DNA from: Nemopilema nomurai
Taxonomy: Eukaryota > Cnidaria > Scyphozoa > Rhizostomeae > Rhizostomatidae
Length of the DNA stretch: 64,000 nt
NCBI GenBank assembly: GCA_003864495.1
Contig: ML133454.1
Location: 586,501-650,500 of the forward strand
Direction of reading: 5' to 3'
The translations under genes and the position numbers were made by a program. Positions 1 through 12,800 of this stretch are shown here, piece by piece. The stretch's first letter is position 1. Each line of letters begins with the position of its first letter. Under the pieces are notes generated by a model that was given only the letters and a program-made list of their open reading frames with translations, did not search any database and was not told where the DNA came from.

Positions 1-1458
1 AAGCGGGGCAAGAGCCTTAGTTGTTCTCTTATTTTCCCTCAGGTCCCTTTTCTAAAGGCCCATCTACAGGGTCTTATAATTGCTTGAAGGCACCTCAAGT
101 AAGCAAAACTTCAGAATCTACTCCTGTTCTTCTTATAAACCACTACAAATAAAAATCATCTTAGAAGACAATCACACAAACTTTGAAGAATGATGTACAA
201 GCAATTAGATGAGAATTGCATGGCTTTATTAGTGAACGTGAGAATGCTATAAGTACTCTGTTTTACTTTTCTTGCAGCTGAGAAGGAAAACTGAAATCAG
301 AGGGCTTAGAAACAGGCAGACCCAAAGCATCTTTTAAACGATTCGGAATATGGAAGCTTAACAGTGTTTAGTTGCTTCGTTGTTCTTTGGTCCAGATTTC
401 AGTTCAATTTGGCTCAATCTCTTGGATTCTAATTTATTTGCAAGGCGATCATCTTGCGAATGTACCCTTCCTATCAGATCCACTAACTTTAAAACACATT
501 TCTACGCTACTTTTCACTTGAGGACAATTTTGCGATATAGAAAGCTGATCAATAGGAAAGCATTCGAGAATGGAATATTGATACACTTAAGAGTGTCATA
601 TACAAGATGTTATGCGTTTGAATTGTGACTTGCCGTTTCCTTTTTCCGAGAACATCAAAACAAAGGCACTGCTATCAGACACTGAAACGTCAGATGTGTG
701 TTTGACACTAAAGTAGAAGAAGTATCAAAATTACATAGAAATACTTTCGAGTTTGGGGGAATGAGGTCAGCCAAGGTTATTTTTAGCTATGCATAAGTGA
801 TGATATTTCATGCATGAAATATGTCAAATGTCCGAGCTTAAATGGTATAGAATTCATAAATCGTTAAAACTGTCAGAAGGACTCCAAGCTTTTGCTAGCT
901 TTCAAAACCTGATTCCCCAAAAGGTCAATTTAACACAGAGGTTTGAAAAAGCGGATATAAGTGGGTACAACTAGTATCGTTGCCAAGAGGTAATTGGTTG
1001 ATGAAGAGATTGTATTAAATGGAATGCTAGCGATCGCATGACAGAAAGAGTTTCAAGATGACAAGCAGGATTGTTTGCATTTTTAACTCTGATAGCCAGA
1101 ATAACTGTTGCTTAAAGCTAGCAGCAAGTACTTACGTTGTATTTACTGTGATAAATTTAGCTTATAAAAAGCTGCTAATGGAAAGCTTCACTTATGATCC
1201 CTTTTATAGATTGTTTCTTTCTGCAAGAGTTACAAAAGCGGCGAAAATGACAAACAACAGTAAAGCGTTGCAGAACATAAGCAAAAAAACAGTCGAGGAA
1301 CATTGTAGATCGTAGCCAAATAGAAAGACAACTTTCATGGTCGTTAGAGACGTGTTAAAACCCCTGGTAAGAGAGTACAAATGAAGGACGTAAATTTCGA
1401 CATGAAAAAGCGAGAGACATTGGTTTAGATTGGTTAGGCCCGTGTGTATGGTCTTGTC

Positions 1459-1742
1459 TTGATTGATGTTGGGTTGATTATGTTGGGTTGATTAAATAAT
1501 GAGTTTATTGAGCACTGGGCTGATTGAACGCTGAGTTGATTAAATGATAAGTTGATTGAGCGTTGAATGAGTTGGTTTAGTGCTTGGTTGATTGAAAGCT
1601 AAGTTGATTGAACACGTAGTCGAATGGACACTGAGTTGATTGAACACGTAGTTGAATGGACACTGAGTTGATTGGGTGCTGATTTGATTGGGCGCTGAGT
1701 TGATTGAGCGTTTGGCTGATTCAACGCAAGGTTGATTGATCA
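1459..1742. repeat. Degenerate minisatellite, about 16-nt unit
   Basis: Imperfect tandem copies of a unit built on TTGATTGAACGCTGAG, with a few longer copies containing ACACGTAGTTGAATGG. The copies differ from one another, so the array is old. Its minus-strand open frame (repeating INQ) comes from the repeat and is not a gene. Confidence 0.85.
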
Positions 1743-2769
1743 ACATCTATGACAGTGCTTTTTTCATTCCTGTTGTACATTGCAAGCGTAAAGATCGATT
1801 TCAAGTTTTATAAGATGTGATGATAAAGAAGACAAAAGTCAGCTTTATTATACAGAAAACTTGGCAGAGCTTTAAGACCTTTTACGACAAGTGCAGCCAA
1901 AAATTATCTAGTCGTAATTGTTTCTTATTATTTTGAGTTAGCTAGGTGATATCAAGAGAATTGGGTTTACAAGATTAAGGCTTCGAGTTTTACTCTGTGT
2001 AGAATTCTTTTGGCTTTGTAAAGGTACTAGTACGACAAGATCTGATAACGCAGCCTGACACAACGACTAACTTTTTACAGTTATTTTCAAAAATTGATTC
2101 ACGTTCAAGTCCATAAATAAATTGTCTCACTTTGGAGGGAACGGATACTCGCATGTAACTTTCTAAAACAAACTTGCCGGTACCAGGTATCTTTGTCGCA
2201 GGTGGGGCCTGTCCCAGTTCTCTCTTAAGCCATGCCAACAGCATAACGACGGTATACTTGAGTGTGACAAGAAAAGGTTGCGAACCTTGAAAGAGCGATG
2301 CTTGAGGGTTGCTAAATGGAAAGACACCTTGTGTATCCTTTGAAACTATCAGTTATATGTCTAAAAATGTACACTGTAGATCCACGAAAAGTATCATTGC
2401 TCGTCTGACCTAAGCAATAGACCTCATTGAGCGCAGACAGATCAGAACGAAGAGCACCTGCCTGGCAATTCGCCGGAAAAGGGCGAGGAAGAGCACAAGG
2501 AAAGAAAGAGCATCTACTTCAATCATCATAAATCCTTGTCAGGTGATGAATTCAATCTTCATGGAGATCAACTGTTAATGTTTGAGAACAGTTGAAGTTC
2601 GAATTGCAGGATTCTCCAAGGGAAAATACATGTCTTTGAAGATTGACCCGAAAACTCCCATAGATCAAGTATTCAGTGCACAAAAATTCGAGAATCAAAG
2701 TAGTCTCTACATTATCAACTAATAAATCTTCAACATCTTTATAGTGTAAAGGCATTTCTCTTCATTAAT

Positions 2770-3620
2770 TCCAGTAATGTTTCATGACATTAAAGGCACT
2801 CAGTACCCAACAGTATTAGATAACACCACCACTACTGAGGAATCGTCTTTCGAAGTGATAAGGTATTCGGTATCAAAAGGGATTTGGGGCTTCAGTGTTG
2901 AAAAGTTCCAGCAACTGCTTCGTTTACTCCAAAGTGTTTCACATTAAGCGATGGATGGAAATGGTCTTTAAGGAAAAAGGATTCACTATTAGGTGCCGAA
3001 AACGATCCAAACCACCAAAGGATGTTGAATCGTCGTTAAAGTATACTTGTGGTCATTGAGAATTTACCAAACGAGCTGGAGATTTCACAGGCAGCAAGAG
3101 CCAGCTCATTGCCACCCAAGTTGCGGTCATTTCTGCCAATAAAGATTGCAAAGGAAAACTGCTCTGGTCAGTACTTTGTTTTGACAGCTTGCCTTGTGAC
3201 CAACTATGGTTTATGGCCTAGGAAAGTCACAGGACACAATGCACCAAGATATGTGACAAGTAGCAACAGTTCAGCAAACAACACTGCTCAAAGCACTTCA
3301 CCATAAATCACAAGGAGGTGAATACAAATGGCCAAATTGATAGATGAAGTGAAATTTCTACTGACAGACGATTTATACACCTTGTTCTTTGATTCTCAAA
3401 GGAACCATAAAAGTAATAGCCTTCAGGGGCTGACATATCTTGAGAGGTAACAGTTCTATGGATCAATTGTCCTCTTGTTAACCAAAAAACAGTTAAAAAG
3501 TGGAGTAATGAACCGACGTACCAAGATACCTCGTTGGTGCTTCCATTTGCAACACCGCAGACATGCACTTGGTTTGGAGAGCAGACGGCCAATTACCAAA
3601 TGCACTCCAAGGGCTGGTGA
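2770..3620 (+). pseudogene. Interrupted coding-like sequence, unclassified
   Basis: Three plus-strand stretches look protein-like but are broken by stops and frame changes. They contain YPTVLDNTTTTEESSFEVI (from about 2800), VIENLPNELEISQAARASS (from about 3052) and VLPFATPQTCTWFGEQTANY (from about 3530). None matches a family I know. Splice sites joining them were not found, so a decayed mobile element or pseudogene is more likely than an exon set. Confidence 0.3.
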
Positions 3621-4293
3621 TATCTCAGGCATCCAAAGGCCATGGTGCAGCAGGGCAGATCCTAGGGCAGATCCAGCATTTGAAGCCCAACGGTAACCAG
3701 TGCCGAGGCAAGGCGACAAATTTAGACACGTCCTCAAGGAATAAGAAAAATCCTTGTTATCAAGGTTCTGCTTGGCATAGAAAGGCAGTTATGATTCTGG
3801 GGACTACGGGTAGTAGCCATTTTGGGGGAATTCGTTATCTTTGCTGATGCAAAACGTTAAGCATCGTTTTAAAGAGACCGAAAATTGCTTTTTGACTGTT
3901 GTTGTTTCTATCGCTTATATACTACAACAAATTTAGAATTGAATTTAAAGAAAGAGAACGAAAATGAAATGGTAGCTTGTAAAAGTTTTAAAGGCACGAG
4001 TCAGTGTAATAATTCATGACATAAATTTCTTCATGTGGCACGATCACAAGAGAAAACAGATTATTTGGCTTTGAAGTTGGACATTTTTGATGATTTTGTA
4101 ACTACCTAAAGGCTCCAAAAACAATTACCACTTGACCTTTTTATAGTTAAAACATAGCATCGTTTTGACATCGATAAAAAGCACCGAATAATTACTTCGT
4201 ATCTATATCTTATAAGAACCAGCGAAAAAAGAAGATTTATGGATGAAAGGACAACATAAAACTCAGCAAAAGACCCAGACACATTGCGATGCC

Positions 4294-4365
4294 GAATACT
4301 TCAAACACTGAATACTTCAAACACTGAATACTTCAAACACTGAATACTTCAAACACTGAATACTT
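4294..4365. repeat. Perfect 16-nt tandem repeat, 4.5 copies
   Basis: The unit GAATACTTCAAACACT occurs at 4294, 4310, 4326 and 4342 without change, then a half copy at 4358. Identity between copies points to recent expansion, probably with length variation between individuals. Confidence 0.95.
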
Positions 4366-6000
4366 GACATAGGGCACTTTTTAGAGGGATGCACATTATC
4401 CTGCTTATCGCAATATTATCCCCCCTGCGACCATTTACTTACGAACTATTAGGCAAATGCTGCTTAGATAAATCTTCACAAGAATAGTCCTGATCCCTAT
4501 CCATCCCCTGCAATTTCACTAGTCGAGCGATCCCAAAACAAAAATCACCTTTAAGCGCAAAAATCATTTTTATATTAAAACGCTTGAAACCTCATTACCG
4601 CTTGAAGTTTGAATGGGTGTCGCCCAAGCAACATTATAAACACTATGAGAGTGAGAATGCTATTTACAAAGTTTGCTGTTTAGTATAGGTGGTCAGGAGT
4701 ACAAACATGGCTTGAAGCAGAAAAATTGAAAGGCACCTCAAATTTGTTTGTCCCGTTGGTAAAGGATTTAGGATAATCCGTTCACATTAATCTGACCAAG
4801 CTGGATTCTGCCGAATAACTACGGGTAACCGTATCTTGTTGGGGCGTATTAATTGGACATTAGTTCTTAATGCATAAGCTTACTTATCTAATGACTTCAG
4901 GAACCAAAGTGACGATTTGCTGTCTTGCTTTGCCCATAATTGGTCAGTGCCGATACTAAATAACGACCACACCGATATTTCACCTACTCCACATTTAAGT
5001 GAAATGAAGAAAATTGCACAAGTATATTAAGTCTGGCGAGCCAGAGGCCCCCATTTCAAATCAAATTACCAGCATGTCTAGGCTTTTTGGTCCAGTGCTC
5101 GGAATGTTTATCTCGGGGCCTTGGTCGCCATTTCATTATTTGTTAATTTGATGAAGTTTCTCAAGGAGCAGGATTAATCAACGGCCTCACGTATGAAAGT
5201 TACTTGTTTTGAAACAGGGACATTGAAACAAATTTGTGGTCATTCAAGAGAATGGAAGGTAGACTAGGTAATTGTGGACAACTTCGGCTTGATCTCCAAG
5301 CTGCGAAAACATGAAGACCATAACACCAAAAAGAACATCACAGATCTGGGTTTTCCATGACCAAAAGCATGTGACCAATACTTTGACATGCTTTTACGAT
5401 CCGTAAGGTCAAAGCTAGGGATTGGTGGAGACTGCATACTTTCCCAAGCCCTTTTGCCACTTCTTAATGTACAAAATCAGCATGTAAGAGTTTAAGAATA
5501 AATCTTCCATTTAGTGAAGCAATAAGGATTTATTGCATTAAACGACGTTAGAGATAACAAAACGCAGACACGCAAATTTCCAGTAGCGATGAATGACGTC
5601 AAATTAGCACTGGTGAGTAGAGCACGGAAAAGGTTATGTAAAAGTATCTTAATGACAGACGGAAACGCGATACAAATATCTGTGAATTTCTGTACAGGGC
5701 AAAGTGGTTTGGCTGTTTTGGTTTGGTTTTTATTCGTAACAGAAGGTCGGTTTGCTGACGTAAACATAACTGATTCACAGAGTTGGACGTTAAGTGACGT
5801 AAGATAATCTGAGGGTCAAATACAAGAAAGAAAGACGTAAGGCTTTTTGAATGAAATAAAAGAAGGAGGTGATGGGGGTGAATGAAAAACTTTACCCAAA
5901 CTAGAACTAAGTACAAATATTGTCTGCTAGCTGTTTGAGAAAGAAGGTTCCAAATAATAAAAGCAGGCCTTGAAATATTCGGTCTCATACGGGCAAGTGT

Positions 6001-7120
6001 GACATGTCTAGACTTCTAGATACATTAGGTCAATAATCAGACATCACTCCTAGAAAATATGATGTTAAATACTTTTAACCCTTTATAGAGACTGATGGCC
6101 CTTCAAAATTGTCAATCATATGACTAAAGTAATACCATCAACTTGCCCATTAGAATTCCCCCAAATGAATTAGAAAGGAAGAAACAAGAAGGAAAGAGAC
6201 ACAGTGTCAGTTTTTGAAAAACAAGCCTGGCCTTATCTTTGACAAAAATCTTCAGCTGAAAGGTTTTAGTTAAGGAAATCACTTCATTCCATAAGATTGG
6301 AAGTATATAAGATTCAAAGTACAAAGCATTGAAGGTGGGCCTTTCTATGAATCAATGGCATTGCAGGTGATAAAAATCAACAAAAACATTGGTTGTGAGC
6401 AATTAGAGACAAGCTTGAAGTTCAAGAATGTGCATACCAATGAAACATCTGACCTGAGCAGCTTTTGGCTATTGATTGACTCTGCCAAAAGGGTTACCAA
6501 TCTATTTTGCTATATTGCTCAATCTATTTATCATAAAAGACATGCTGTGACAGGTGAAAGCTGTGTCTAAAAAGTTTAGAAGCAAACTTGCTTAGCAGCA
6601 AAGGTACAATGTGAAACTTTTTAATGTCTTGTGGCTTCTATTATGTGCATAAATTGTACTGTTATATGAATCAAGCAATTTTTTTATTTTTAATGGGAAT
6701 TAGTACCTTTAAAATTGCTTTCACCTAAAAATTTGTTTGCAATTTTGAAGTGTTCAATAGCTAGAGATATTTCCTATCAACAGCTAGAAAAAAGGCAGCG
6801 GGAAGAAAATAATGCTTGTGTAAGCATCTGACAGCCTCCTTCAATAAGGTAAAGCACATTAGTATTTTCTTCAATTTCTAGAGAGAAAAACTTCATAACA
6901 CATTGGGGTGCTGTCCATTGTATTTCTTCTCATTCAGTCTCACTGAGGAAACTTCCTGCAGTTTGACAATTATTGGTTTCAACAGGCCTGCCTGTATTTC
7001 TGTTTCTGCCTTGATCAAATCTTTGCAGGGACTACCACAATTACAAATTTAACCTTTCTGAAGTTTACTTCTCAAAAAATTCTGAGCATATATTGGCAAA
7101 TTACACTCATACACAACTTT
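6001..7120. other. Second CpG-depleted block, intergenic
   Basis: I count one CG (about 6797) in 1.1 kb, against normal density on either side. Short open frames on both strands are unrecognised. The character resembles the block in ARIH1, but I could not align the two by eye. Confidence 0.45.
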
Positions 7121-9804
7121 GTGGATCGATTAAATGGGCATTGGCATCTGATAAAGGTATTGCATGTAAACTGCATTTTAAAAAGGTGTACTGAATGAAA
7201 AGGAATGGGCAACCCCTCTCAATATGAAGTTCAGACCGACAGCACTATGAAAAATAAAGCATAGTTATTAAGAATATGTCTTTTCAGGTGAAATCAATTC
7301 AATTTGGAATTCTCTATTAAAAATTCTATAAAGAATTATTGGCCTACCTCTAAAAATGCGACTGCTTTTGTAATGGAAGCACCTCCACTACATTATTGTT
7401 GTTACGCACCCTTATCTGTTCTTGTCATTTTCGAAACAGGTCTATAGTTTTATTCTTCTGAGTTTTATTCTATCAGAGGCTGGTATACCATCCTTGCTTT
7501 CGTGTTTTTCATCACAAAATCGGCATTTTCCCGCCTTTATTAGAAATGAGATGACACGAAATCGAGGCTCCTTCGATAAAAAGACGAAATAACGATTGCT
7601 GTTGATCTGCCTTTCGGAGGTTGAAATTTTGCAGCCAATAATTGTTTTTATAGATAAATTAAGCTCGGTGTCGTTGTATAAAGCCAGCTAGTATATAACA
7701 TATAAGAACCAACAGAGTTCTTAGAGAATATCCAATTGCAAGCCATTATTGACCTAGAAAAGATGTCAACCATTATTGACCTAAAAACAGCGGATGCTCA
7801 GTGAAATACTTTTTCCCTGTGGGGTAAAGTCGAAGCAAATTGATTTTTTGATAAATGAGATAATTCCTTATCCTCAACTTTAAATGTCCGAAACTAATTG
7901 CAGAACTATGGTGGAATTTCCTGTCAGCTGACCAGAATGTCAAATCTATGACAGCTGTCAATCAACATAAAGTAACTGGTAAAACAGCCCTTTTTGAATT
8001 GAAATACTAGTCATTGGCTTTTTGCAAACCAGCCGAACTGGCTTATGTTAAATGACACTTTCAGGCTGAAATTTGTTGACAAAACGAGTATCGGAATTCT
8101 TTCTAGAAAATTGTTTCGTGTTGATAGTTGGAGCAACATGGCTTTCGTGTTTAGATGTATCTTCAAGTGGAGTCTTGAAGCCAAATTGATAAAAAACCGT
8201 TGATGTGGTGTAAGAAAGGAAAAAAGGAAAATATGGTAGCAAAGTGCACCAAACAATCTTTCTTGACAATTAGGCGACGTAGAGCACTACGGTTCTAACA
8301 ACTAGCATGTCCTGTCAAGTTCGAACCACGAAGGGCACAATAATGAACAATAAATCGAGAATTTACTGTCTCTTTCTTCTCCTAAACAGGACTAGATCAA
8401 GCCGATTGTGTTCCTCGTACGGCACCCCTACATTGGATTGTCTATAAGATTAGGTCTCTTTCTCGCACGAACCAAAAAGCAATCCAGCCCGAAAGTTTGT
8501 GATCATTACATGCTGCCGTTCCCACCTCAGCATAGACACAGTAAAATAATTTCTGTTAAGGTGCCAAAGCCTAGAAACGAGACAATTGAAAATCAAATTA
8601 GCGCAAATAACGGGCAGCGTTGCTGCTATACAATAGTTTTACTAGATTAAAAATTTAGTTATAGTTCTTCAAAACTCAAAACATACAAGCGGTTTTCACA
8701 AGACTTTCAAGACAACATACCCGAACATACTTGATAAACAGCTGCAACCTAGGATAAGAGGCAAAGCAATCGCGAAGCCAACGTTTCTCCTTTGGTGTAC
8801 TTTGAACAAGGATCAAAAATGCTTGTCAACTTTCATAGTGGGCCAGGAAACAGCATATGGTCTAATACAACTGTTAAAATGTCATCAGTGACAAAGCTGC
8901 AAACGGGAACACGGCTAAACATAACTTAAAAGAAATTAAGCCAATTTTTAGAATAATTCTATTCCCAAACACCATTTGCATAGATTTGAACTCTTTCTGA
9001 CTCCAGAACTCCCTAAGCATTTGTTTGCTAATAATGACCATTCATCTGAGTTTCAATTCCTTCTATCGCAACCCTAATAGATCTGGTATTTTGCTTGTAT
9101 CCTGCAATTAGTTTTCTACAGATCTTAAGAAAAACTCAAAAAGCCTCAAAAAGGCATATCTAACTTTTTTTCAAATGTTCACAAAACTTGACGATAAAGA
9201 AATAAAATCTTGCCAAGATAAAAAACTATTGCCTTATCAATAACAACAACACTTTTACACCAAATTCATCTTTGGAAAAGACTGAATGTGGACATACTAT
9301 TGTAGCCTGGCCACTCGTAGAAGGAAATCTGAGTCGACAGTTGAATGGCTATCGGTACAATGCAAACAAATAGGACGAAATAGCAGTTATTGACCCACTT
9401 TAGCACACGAAATTACCACATTTATAATTGTGATTTTAATACAAAACTACTTGCTAATTTGAAATGTCGAATGATCGCAACTAGTTAACGAGACACGTAA
9501 CGGCATAGAGATAAATATAGAAGATGTTCACTAAAGAAAAGAGAAGGAAAACATCTAGATGATGCAGTGCATAATTCTCTATCTTTTTTGATAAATCGCC
9601 AGTCCTTGAAGCACCTGGCAGGCGCAGCGAAAAGATGCCGAATAATTTAAACAATAAAGGACAAAAAGTGTGATGAAATTTTCTAATTACGAATTGGCCT
9701 TCTGTACAAGCTTATAAGCCTACATTGAGGGCTGCCATTTCCACCTTACACTGTTAACAAAAGGTCAGAGGGCGATCACCACTAACAGCATCTTTCGCAG
9801 CATG

Positions 9805-12800
9805 CTAGAGGTCATGGTATTCCCAAAAGTCTTTCTCGTACCCTTCGTACACGTGGTCTAGCAGCACTTTCCGTCTCTGTTCACAATACCTGCAACACAA
9901 AACAGGGAACTTCAGAACTTGGACTATAATCAGATGCAAACAAGTCGGTATTGTAATAACCTGTTAACGGTCCATACATTGCAAGCTTCAAATGTCTCTA
10001 TAATATAAAGGCCGCTTTGCTGAAATATGATGTTTGAGTGACTTGGTATATAGTTACTGCAATCCACCACAATCCAGGCGTGGAGATATGAAATATTTGC
10101 TCAAATTATGTGGCTTGGAGTTCTACTAGCACGTGTTTGTTATGGGTCCAATCAAGGGAGGCTTCTATTTCTTCTACTCTCTGGTAAAGAATAATTAGGC
10201 TATAGAGCATTGATACTGTGCAAGGCACCTAGACACAACTGGTTCATATAAAGGCATCTGTTCATCAATGAGTCACATAATGGCATTGCATAACTGGAAT
10301 GAGCTTTTGACACTAGATGTTAGCTATTATTATTTACTTGATTCCCTATTACGAAATGTATGTAGATCGATCTGCTTTGCAAAGGAATATCGTTTAGTAC
10401 CTATATTTGTCTTGCACTTTTTGCTTAATCTCCTGTGCCTCTTCTGAATTGATATCTCTCTCGAGGTACTCCGATAACACCTCGGTGGCCATCTCAAGAT
10501 CCCTTTGATTATCCTGGCAAACAAACCAAAGCATTAAGCAAAGTGTACAAAAACGAACGCATAAAGACTGCCCGTCTGGTTACTGGAAAAAATGGAAGCT
10601 AGGAGCGAATGGCGCACTGGCTGGCTGGGTCACTCTGTCACTAGTGAGGTGCTCGTTTTCTATATGAACGGCGGTTTCATCATAATTGAATGTCTTACTA
10701 TCACCGGCTTGATATATGAGATGCAAATTCTACGTATCAATTTGGCAAAGGCAACTTGCAGAGAACCTCTGCTCCATAACCTGGATTATTTAATCATTTG
10801 GGAAAAAGATCCCTAATTGCTGAAGAAAACCTAGACTTATTGCTTCTGCGCTCTGTAAAATATCAGACGCTCCAATAGTTAAGAAACTTCTACAGATGAT
10901 GTCTGCTGTGGAAGTCGGGGCTAGTTTGAATTTAAGTGCAGGAGGAGATGACATGAGGTTTGGTCATTTCAGAATGTTGTCACGAGTCTCAGCACAGTTT
11001 TCTGAAACATTCATCATTCTTCTCGATTTGACATCAGACATGCTAAGGTACTTTGGCTGCTTTGCAGATCAACGAAGCGCCAAGTGTCAGCAAGACGCAT
11101 TTCACGAATCGACCCTCACATCCATTCGCAAATATTGTGCAACGCTAGGTGCTGAAATGGACCAGGAAAGAAAGCTTGCACGCTCTAGTTTTACAGCCGT
11201 TGGATTAAGGAATTCGACGCAGCCGAACAAGCACGAAAGGGAGAGAGACCTGGTTCATAGGTGCCTATAGGAAGTAATAGACGCTTCATGAAAACCATGC
11301 CTCGGGCTGGCAGGGAACTGTCCACTTAATCCATAGATCTCAGAGGATCACCTGGAGACAGGGTCTTTTGTCTGCTAAGTAATTCTCCATTAAGATATTT
11401 AGTACGCGAGGACTTAACAGGAAAGCATAAGATTTGCTGCGAGCAAAGGAGAAAGAGCCAGGTCAGACCGTGGGCCAAGCAACTTTACAGGAAACGTATG
11501 GTCGCAACATGCCAACTGTAGCTCTACTTAAAGTGAATGACTGATCTATGGTGGTGTGTTGCATGTTGAGCGACCAAAGTGTGTCGATAACATGTTGGAC
11601 ATATAAAAAACGGACGAACAATCCTAGGATGTGTATCGCTGTCCTCTCATATCCATTAGTTTTGATTTGGGTAAACGGTGCGGTAGGATGCAAAAAGACC
11701 TGAGGCTAAAGTCCCTGCGTGGCTGACATGCCATGCAACAAGATCCTTGTAATCAATACTTGGTGAAAAACAAGCGTTCCATGCAGTCATTTGCGTTCAT
11801 TATCAAGATCAAGTGTGTATACTTTAGGCACTTGCAATTTAGCCAAATGACGTGTAGAGCTCACGAGCTTTGGACGGTTAGTCGGTTGATGAGTTGATTA
11901 ACAGATAATTAAAAAGGAAGCCGAAAAAGTTAAAAAGGGAAATAAAGCAACCAACCTCAAAAATTATAGAATGGTTATTCTTTTTCAAATAAAAGGCAAA
12001 AACGTATGTATATTTCAGCATATTTCTGCACTGGCACAGAACATCGACAGCTTGCTTGAGAAACTGAACCTGAAAAATTAAAATGATATTCATTGCATCT
12101 AGTTTAACAAATGAATCAACATTAAATTTAATGAAAACAAAACCAGAAGTTTAGACAAGTCTTAAAGTATTCTGTTACATTTTGATAGTTTGCACAAAGA
12201 ATTGTACAAGAATTCCTTAGATGGATCCATTTTATGGATTGTTTCATGCGAAAGAAAGCCGAGTCATAAGTTCTGTTGACATTACCTTGCGACTCTTAAT
12301 GAGATTAGAGGTGCGGAATAGAAAAATGCAGACGCGAGGAACAAGATGGTGCCAAGTTGGCATATCAGCCATGGAATGTGGTTTCAGCTATACGTGTTTC
12401 TCAAATTGCATTCAAAACCAGAGCTGCAGACTCCTACCCACCGCCTTTTGTCTCTTTAATCAGGTTTTAAAAAGTTACTTGCTGGAATGCATAAGCATAA
12501 AGTTTGGATTTTTAGCAGCGATTGGAAGCCATCTTTAAAATACCAGCACCAGTCATGATATTCAAATAAACAAAATAAGTCAACAAAGTGCCTTTCGTAA
12601 AAAAATAAATCACAAGTATAATTCCCTAATTATACTTGCATTGAGTATGAATAGATGTTTTCACTAATACGCAAAGAGTTCCAAACAGGGTGAAAGCAAG
12701 TAGAGAAACAATTCACACAGATATCATGTTTGTAGCAGGTCGAATGACAGATTTACTTGACTTATGGAAAAACTGGTCTTTTTACCATGGAGAGAGAAGT

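Larger units (their letters stand above)
1..9804. other. No recognisable gene
   Basis: Apart from the two tandem arrays, the interrupted coding-like stretch and the CpG-poor block given separately, I see no conserved exon on either strand. Open frames at 5589-5807 (plus) and 5599-5988 (minus) overlap each other and match nothing. The segment just below 9805 should hold the ARIH1 3' UTR; no poly(A) signal was fixed. Confidence 0.5.

Noticed and set aside
5589..5988. Overlapping open frames on both strands (72 and 129 codons)
   Set aside because: Both strands open over the same bases with no motif or splice context; at most one could be real and neither is supported.
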